Source: Aldersonia kunmingensis (GTDB taxonomy: Bacteria; Actinomycetota; Actinomycetes; Mycobacteriales; Mycobacteriaceae). Taken from it: a stretch of DNA of 64,000 bases. Location: NCBI RefSeq assembly GCF_001646865.1, contig NZ_LRRB01000270.1, positions 1 through 64,000 on the forward strand, in the 5' to 3' direction. The notes below the pieces were generated by a model. The model saw nothing but the letters and a program-made list of their open reading frames with translations, was not told the origin of the DNA and did no database searches. Of this stretch, positions 57,505-64,000 are shown piece after piece. Within the stretch, counting starts at the first letter, position 1. Every line of letters begins with the position of its first letter. The position numbers and the translations under genes were made by a program.

Positions 57505-60093
57505 CTACCCTGCGCGCTTGATGACCTCCGCCAAACCGTCACGGTCGGAGACATTGAGCTTGCTGCACGCACGGTAGATATGGCCCTCGACTGTGCGGAC
57601 CGAAACGTAGAGCTTCTCCGCGATCTTCTTGTTGGACAAACCCTGTGCCACCATCGACGCGATCTCTCGCTCCCTGCCCGTGAGCGGTAACGGTTGCGCC
57701 ACCTCGCGCAGCGCCGGCGTCCGCGCGTCATCGCATGCCGCGGCGAGCCGGAAAGCGATACCGGACTGATTGGTCTTCGAACGGCGATCGTGCGCGCGGT
57801 CGTAGGCAGCGGCGGACTGCGCGGCGGCATCGGCGGCACAGACGAGCACGCCGAGCTCCTCCCAGCGGGTCGCGACCGCAGCCAATGCGAGCCCATCCTG
57901 CTCGGCCACTCCCACGGCATGCGCCGCAGCCACCCGCACCGTCTCCCCGTCGAGTTCGGCGGCGAGCTCGGACAGCCGTTCGGCGACCGTGCGGTCGCCG
58001 AATCGCGCCGCGGTGAGCAAGGCATCCGTCTCAACGGTGAACCGGGATGACGCGGACGCTAGCTCGGCAGCCGAGCGGGCGTGCGCGATCGCGGCGCTCG
58101 TCTCACCGCGCGTCACCGCGAGCCATCCCCGGGCCAGTTCGACGTCGGGTGCGAACAATCCGCGAACACCCCCGACCAACCGCTCGGCCCTGACGAGCGC
58201 CTCCTCGGCTCCATCCGCATCCCCGAGCGCGGCGCACGTGATGCACAGATAGCTCGATGCGAGGAACTCCCAGACGTACCCGACGCCGCGCAGCGCGGCG
58301 ATGGCCTGGGTGAACTCAGCCTTCGCCGCGCGCAATCGGCCGCGCCGCGACAGCACAAACCCGAGCAGCACACCGGCCTTGGCCCGCGCCGGCTGCTGCC
58401 CGATCGCAAAATCGAGGTAGCGCCGGGCGGCCTGCTCGGCGTCGTCGCACGGGCCGAGCGCGAGGTACATCGGGACCTCCGCGAGCCCGACGTTGAACCG
58501 CAGCAGCCCTGATGCACCCTGCGCAGCGGCTTCGAGGCCGTCGTCGACGAGCGCGCTCACCTCGCCGAGATCGCCCATCTGGCTCAGCGCCGATGCGGCG
58601 ATGAACGAGGCCCACCCGCGCACAACCGGAAGGCGCAGCTGCGAATCCAGCACCGCCCGAGCGGCACGTAGTGAATCCGGCAGCCGCCCGATAAATTGCG
58701 ACTCCAGCATCTCCACCAGATCGGCGCCGGCCTGGAAGGTCAGCCGCGGCCGCAGTTCCTCGAGGACGGCGGTCGCCCGTTCCGAATCAGCGAGTCCCCA
58801 AAAGAGATTCGAGGCGCGCACGGTACCGAGGATCACGAGTTCGAAATCGTTCATCGTTTCCGTGTCAACCTGCGCGAGCACGGCCTCCGCTTCCGCGGCC
58901 TTGCCCTGCCAGGCGGTCGACACCGCAAGCAACAGCTGTGCCGGCAGTCCCGCGCCATCGGCCCAGGCATGCCGGGCGAACCGCTCGGCCACCACGACGT
59001 CGCCCAGCGTGAGGGCGTCCGCAGCAGACACCGTCAGTGCCTCTACCGACGGTGGGGTGTCGCTACCGATCGCGAGATCGACGATGCGGATCCTGTCGCT
59101 CACGTGATCCGCAGATCGGCGCGAAAGCTCTTGTACCAGTTCGCTTCTGATCCGCCGGGCCTCCAGCACCCCGGTGGCCGAGCGCACCACCTCGCCGTAG
59201 ATGGGATGACTCGCGGTGACGCTCAGGCGATTCGGCGGTCCGCCGAGCTGCACCATGCCCACCCGTTCGGCCGCCTCGACGGCCTCACGCCCGCGCAGTG
59301 CGACGAGCACATCCAAATCCAGGCTCCCGCCGAAAGCCAGCGTCTCCATCACCTGCAGCACGCCCTCCGGCATAACGTCGAGCCGCGCGGAAACCAGTGC
59401 GGACAGTTCACCGGTAATCACCGTCTCACCGCGCAACTGCCAGACCCCGGCCACCTCGCGCAGCTGGCCCGCTTGCTGAGCGCCTTCCACCAGATGCCGC
59501 AGGAACAACGGGTTCCCACCCGAGGTTTCGAAGATCCGGTCGGCGCTCACCGACTCCACTGGGCCGCCGAGCGCGGACTCCACGACCGAACCAACCTCCG
59601 CGCGAGTGAACGGCATGAGATCGACGCGGGTTAGCAGATCGTCCTTCCACAGCGCGCTGATCGCGTCCGGAATCTGTTGGCCGCTGCGGACGGTGACGAT
59701 GAACGCCGCGGCATGTTCCATCGCGAGTTGGTGCACGAGCGTCGCGGACAGCTCGTCGAGCATGTGCGCGTCATCGACGCCGATGACTATTTCCTTGTTG
59801 TCCCCGAGCAGCTGCGAACGGGCAGCACGGAGAACGGTGTGCGGTTCGGCGGCACCCGTGACGTCGACGAGATGGGTGAGCGCACCAAGCGGAATCCCGC
59901 GCGCCGTTTCGGTTCCGGCCACCCAGCGTGCCTGCGCCCGCGCGGCCTTGACCACGCTGCGCGCCAGAGTCGTCTTCCCGACACCGGGTCCGCCGACCAG
60001 GACCACGCCGGTATGACCGTTGCGGGTACGAAGTTGTGCGGCAACCGTCTCGACGTGCCGCTGTCTCACCACTGTCGGCCATGCGGTCGGCAT
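57505..60093 (-). CDS. Large ATP-binding LuxR (LAL) regulator, paralogue 2
   Basis: An 862-residue regulator, clearly paralogous to its neighbour. It has the same architecture: Walker A VVLVGGPGVGKTTLAR (about 30-45), Walker B IVIGVDDAHML (about 99-109), an alpha-helical repeat region, and a LuxR HTH (PLTGREREIASMVAQGLSNKKIAEKLYVSVRTVEGHIYRACSKLNVSDRDGLAEVI). The C-terminal HTHs of the pair differ at few positions, so both may read the same DNA site. Divergent from the secreted-protein gene at 60249. Confidence 0.9.
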   Translation of the reverse strand: MPTAWPTVVRQRHVETVAAQLRTRNGHTGVVLVGGPGVGKTTLARSVVKAARAQARWVAGTETARGIPLGALTHLVDVTGAAEPHTVLRAARSQLLGDNKEIVIGVDDAHMLDELSATLVHQLAMEHAAAFIVTVRSGQQIPDAISALWKDDLLTRVDLMPFTRAEVGSVVESALGGPVESVSADRIFETSGGNPLFLRHLVEGAQQAGQLREVAGVWQLRGETVITGELSALVSARLDVMPEGVLQVMETLAFGGSLDLDVLVALRGREAVEAAERVGMVQLGGPPNRLSVTASHPIYGEVVRSATGVLEARRIRSELVQELSRRSADHVSDRIRIVDLAIGSDTPPSVEALTVSAADALTLGDVVVAERFARHAWADGAGLPAQLLLAVSTAWQGKAAEAEAVLAQVDTETMNDFELVILGTVRASNLFWGLADSERATAVLEELRPRLTFQAGADLVEMLESQFIGRLPDSLRAARAVLDSQLRLPVVRGWASFIAASALSQMGDLGEVSALVDDGLEAAAQGASGLLRFNVGLAEVPMYLALGPCDDAEQAARRYLDFAIGQQPARAKAGVLLGFVLSRRGRLRAAKAEFTQAIAALRGVGYVWEFLASSYLCITCAALGDADGAEEALVRAERLVGGVRGLFAPDVELARGWLAVTRGETSAAIAHARSAAELASASSRFTVETDALLTAARFGDRTVAERLSELAAELDGETVRVAAAHAVGVAEQDGLALAAVATRWEELGVLVCAADAAAQSAAAYDRAHDRRSKTNQSGIAFRLAAACDDARTPALREVAQPLPLTGREREIASMVAQGLSNKKIAEKLYVSVRTVEGHIYRACSKLNVSDRDGLAEVIKRAG

Positions 60094-60152
60094 GCGGCGA
60101 GTGTATTTCCCGAGTACACGTCATGCCGGGCTTCGCCGCGATCGGGAAATAA

Positions 60153-60170
60153 CGAGTGTCGCGCTACTCG
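60153..60170. promoter_or_regulatory. Imperfect copy of the LAL-linked palindrome
   Basis: CGAGTGTCGCGCTACTCG keeps both ends (CGAGT/ACTCG) of the perfect palindrome at 57416-57433 and the same 18-bp length. It lies 60 bases upstream of the 60093 start and 79 bases before the divergent gene at 60249, so one site could serve both promoters. Confidence 0.6.
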
Positions 60171-60248
60171 CGACCATTCATTCCAACGCGCGCACTCTCG
60201 ATTCATCGATGCGGCCACAAGCCGCACCCGAGTGGTCGGGGAGGCGAG

Positions 60249-61118
60249 ATGAAGATCGATACGAACCGAATGATCGGCGCGGTGCTCATAGGCCTCGCGG
60301 TGGCGATACTGGTGTCGCCGGGGTGGGCTGGGGGGCAGTCATACCCCGGGGAAGACTGCTCGACCGCAACCGTCCCGACGACAACGACCGCCGGTTCGGA
60401 TCCCGACGCCACGGGTGGCGGCGAAACTTCCGGTGGCGGCGAGAACTGCGGGACCACCGACCCGCCACTCACCTACAACCCGGTCCTGAGTGCGCCCGCA
60501 ACGGCCGCGCAGGGGCAGAGCTTTGCCGTCTCCGGGTTCGGCTGGCCGCTGTGCACCGTCACGATCACCGCCGATTCCCTTGGCTATTCGGACTCGGCAC
60601 CGGGCGGGGGCTTCACAGTCACCGTTCCCGTCAACGACACCGCAACGATCGGATTCCACACCCTCACTGCGACGTCCTCGTGCCCCAACTACCAGTCTTC
60701 GGATTCGTCCGCCGTCGATTACTCGCGCGAGAGTGACGTGCGAATCGTGGCAGCGACCACCTCGACGACAACGACGACCTCAACCCGACCGGTCGAGACG
60801 ACCACGCCGGTCGAGACGACCACACCGATCGTGACACCAACAACAACGACGACATCACAGAAGGTGGACCCAGGCGACCGAAGCCTGCCGTGGATCGCCG
60901 CGGCGGTGCTCGTCGCACTCGGGGCCGGCGCCCTGCTCCGCCATCAGATTCGCCGCGGCAAGCGACCGGTCGATAGCAGGATCGCCGCCCTGCCCCAAGT
61001 TGATTCGGCGCCGGTCGTCAGCACAACCCCAGATCCGAATTCGGACCCTGGGCCAACCATTCGCATTGACGCCTTCCCGGGCGAAGTCACCACAACGGTC
61101 AAGGAGGTGGACCGATGA
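60249..61118 (+). CDS. Secreted, membrane-anchored protein with Ig-like region
   Basis: A 289-residue protein with signal peptide (residues 8-27, AVLIGLAVAILVSPGWAGG). An extracytoplasmic part follows with two pairs of Cys (DC/NC and LC/SC) and a beta-rich region (PVLSAPATAAQGQSFAVSGFGWPLCTVTITADSL...GFTVTVPVNDTATIGFHTLTATSSC) like a bacterial Ig-like/CARDB domain. A Thr-rich linker (about 170-205), a C-terminal helix (LPWIAAAVLVALGAGALL) and a basic cytoplasmic tail complete it. It resembles surface-protein layout without a sortase motif. ATG 60249 has GGGGAGGCGAG upstream. Confidence 0.82.
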   Translation: MKIDTNRMIGAVLIGLAVAILVSPGWAGGQSYPGEDCSTATVPTTTTAGSDPDATGGGETSGGGENCGTTDPPLTYNPVLSAPATAAQGQSFAVSGFGWPLCTVTITADSLGYSDSAPGGGFTVTVPVNDTATIGFHTLTATSSCPNYQSSDSSAVDYSRESDVRIVAATTSTTTTTSTRPVETTTPVETTTPIVTPTTTTTSQKVDPGDRSLPWIAAAVLVALGAGALLRHQIRRGKRPVDSRIAALPQVDSAPVVSTTPDPNSDPGPTIRIDAFPGEVTTTVKEVDR

Positions 61119-61717
61119 GTACCGAATCGAGAACCACAGCTGCGGACGTCATGTTCGGTTCCGGCGAACACGCAACAGCGCTCGCAGATCTGCTCGGTCC
61201 GCAGGATCTGGCCGGTTTTGCGGGACGCGCAACGCGGACGCTCAGCGACGGCGCCCGCAATATGGTTGAACGCGAAATCAATTCAGCCGCTTCGAGTCTT
61301 CTCGATATCGACCTGAGCGACGTGCTGATCGGCGGTTGGCTGCGCTACGACCAGCTACGAAGAGCTGCCGCGAACACCCTTCACGGCGGGTGCGAGTGCG
61401 TTCCCCTTGCACGGCATCGCGTCGAGGCCACCCACCGGCCGTGGATCGAGTTGCGTTCGAACGGCGTCCCGATTGGCCGCATCGATTTCGAAATCAGAAC
61501 GACGCTCGAGGTCGATGGTGTCAATATGGTTGTCGAAAACGCCGCCTTGCAGAAATTGCGGTTCGGCGAATGCGTGGCCACGGTCTCGCTTGCGGTGACC
61601 CCGCGCGGGCAGGTCGCCCAGCGCAGTCGAAAGCTACCGGTGTGGCAGGTGATCCAACTACGCCAGCCGATCCCACTGCTCGGAAGCGCCCGGCGAGGAA
61701 CCATGCCGGTTCGCTGA
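61115..61717 (+). CDS. Hypothetical protein coupled to the secreted-protein gene
   Basis: A 200-residue soluble protein whose ATG overlaps the preceding stop (ATGA). The N-terminal half is helical (LADLLGPQDLAGFAGRATRTLSDGARN). The C-terminal half is beta-rich (LARHRVEATHRPWIELRSNGVPIGRIDFEIRTTLEVDGVNMVVENAALQKLRFGECVATVSL), suggesting a membrane-associated or cytoplasmic partner of the upstream protein. No family recognised. Confidence 0.78.
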   Translation: MSTESRTTAADVMFGSGEHATALADLLGPQDLAGFAGRATRTLSDGARNMVEREINSAASSLLDIDLSDVLIGGWLRYDQLRRAAANTLHGGCECVPLARHRVEATHRPWIELRSNGVPIGRIDFEIRTTLEVDGVNMVVENAALQKLRFGECVATVSLAVTPRGQVAQRSRKLPVWQVIQLRQPIPLLGSARRGTMPVR

Positions 61718-61728
61718 TCTACGCCGGC

Positions 61729-63150
<1,422 letters not shown>

Positions 63151-63324
63151 TCACCCCCGCGGGCCGGGCCTGATCGTCGGTCGCCACATCCCGCAGCCGC
63201 CGGGTCGAGCGCGTCGTGCCTTGGCGTTCGGCTGCCCCGATTCGTCGACGGCTAAGGTGGCTGTCGAGCCCGGCGCGATCGGAACTGTGTCGTTGCGACC
63301 GGCTTGTCGGAGGAGGGAGAGCGC

Positions 63325-63987
63325 TTGACCAGGTTCGTACTCCGCTGCGGAGACGTGCCGGTGCCGATCACGCTCGCCTCACTGTCCACCGCATCGGCTG
63401 CACCGATCCCGCTCGACGACGAGATCGACGAAACGCTTGTACCCCTCGACACCGACTCCGCTCCTCGGCTCATCGTGCTTGGTCGTGATGCTGCGCTCGC
63501 CGCGGTCCTCACCCGCCTCATGCGCCTGGAACGACTCGATATCGAAATCGCCTACGTCCCGGTGGAGCGATCGGCCGGGTCCGCGATTTACCGCACCGGC
63601 ACCGGAGCTGCGGCGGCCAAGCGGGCCGTGAGCGGCAAGGCGACCGATGTCCCGTTGATTCGCGACGATATGGGCATCGTGCTCGTCGGCAAGGCCCGCA
63701 TCGACGGCCCGGACGGGGACACCCTGTTCGGCGAGGGTTTTGTTGACGACACAAAAATCTTCGAGGGCAAAGCGAACTCGGTACATATTTCCCCGACCGG
63801 CGAGTTTCCAGGTCTTCGCGCCTGCGCGGTGCGCGGGCAGTTGCGCCGGCTCAGGTGGGTGCCTGGCCGGGCGGCGCAGGTTGGCGCGGAGGGGATCGTG
63901 GTCACGCGGGACGGCGTTTCCAGCGATCGGACCGTTCGCCGCTCGACGTTCTATCGGCACACCGAACCGTGGAAGCTGGTCCGCTGA
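63325..63987 (+). CDS. Rv0358-like conserved hypothetical protein
   Basis: A 220-residue protein divergent from purA, as Rv0358 is from purA in M. tuberculosis. It begins LTRFVLRCGDVPVPITL and has a Rossmann-like centre (PRLIVLGRDAALAAVLTRLMRLERLDIEIAYVPVERS) and a basic C-terminal part (RGQLRRLRWVPGRAAQVGAEGIVVTRDGV). The central pattern is weakly like a diacylglycerol-kinase/NAD-kinase nucleotide fold. Function unknown. TTG 63325 lies after GGAGGAGGGAGAG and gives a length close to Rv0358. Confidence 0.85.
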   Translation: MTRFVLRCGDVPVPITLASLSTASAAPIPLDDEIDETLVPLDTDSAPRLIVLGRDAALAAVLTRLMRLERLDIEIAYVPVERSAGSAIYRTGTGAAAAKRAVSGKATDVPLIRDDMGIVLVGKARIDGPDGDTLFGEGFVDDTKIFEGKANSVHISPTGEFPGLRACAVRGQLRRLRWVPGRAAQVGAEGIVVTRDGVSSDRTVRRSTFYRHTEPWKLVR

Positions 63988-64000
63988 GTACTGCGCGAAT

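Overview
This window is high-GC actinobacterial chromosome from the Mycobacteriales. A Nocardiaceae-type host (Rhodococcus/Nocardia-like) is most likely; I cannot name the species. The assignment rests on mycolata-type genes: PknG with its GlnX/GlnH partners, F420-dependent glucose-6-phosphate dehydrogenase (Fgd1), VirR, LpqL, FprA, a MutT3-type Nudix enzyme, a SAM-IV riboswitch and frequent GTG/TTG starts. From about 9 kb to 43 kb the gene order is the mirror image of the M. tuberculosis segment fgd1-pta-ackA / pknG-glnH-Rv0412c / mutT3 / thiE / thiO-thiS-thiG / lpqL / thiD / xthA / Rv0428c-def-Rv0430-virR-sodC-Rv0433, as I recall it, with accessory genes inserted. No IS element, prophage, CRISPR array, tRNA or rRNA was recognised.

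Layout. 1-5.4 kb: an Mrp/Mnh Na+/H+ antiporter operon (mnhA-B fusion, C, D, E, F, G). 5.4-7.5 kb: two membrane proteins, one PepSY-type. 7.6-14 kb: PAP2 enzyme, YbdK-type ligase, SodC lipoprotein, VirR and a DUF3263 protein on the minus strand, then def, a small SH3-like protein and xthA on the plus strand. 14-17.4 kb: a coupled MFS exporter/MarR pair with an operator, and a DUF559 gene with a probable N-terminal frameshift. 17.4-27.3 kb: thiamine genes (thiD; thiO-thiS-thiG under a TPP riboswitch; thiE divergent), interleaved with an ECF42 sigma/DGPF pair, a luciferase-like oxidoreductase, lpqL and an ABC exporter. 27.3-31.6 kb: SDR, an EthA-like Baeyer-Villiger monooxygenase, and a TetR/glycosyltransferase operon with a long palindromic operator.

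31.9-43 kb: mutT3-like gene, the glnX-glnH-pknG signalling operon, a 32-codon His9 micro-gene, ackA-pta, an uncharacterised gene and fgd1. 43-48.9 kb: NlpC/P60 hydrolase, a lipase remnant, rhodanese-metZ under a SAM-IV riboswitch, a membrane protein, fprA behind a likely IdeR box, and an amidohydrolase. 49-54.6 kb: secreted lipase, DUF456 protein, an alpha-methylacyl-CoA racemase-like enzyme, a MocR regulator divergent from a small membrane protein, and ogt. 54.6-61.7 kb: two large tandem LuxR/LAL paralogues sharing a palindromic motif, facing a secreted/membrane gene pair. 61.7-64 kb: purA and a divergent Rv0358-like gene.

The least explained features are the His9 micro-gene at 37626-37724; tandem duplications of translation-start regions (26-bp units before mnhF, 24-bp units at glnH) plus 33-bp repeats in the pknG N-terminus; the paired LuxR regulators with a shared operator-like motif; and the repeat-rich gap before the Nudix gene.
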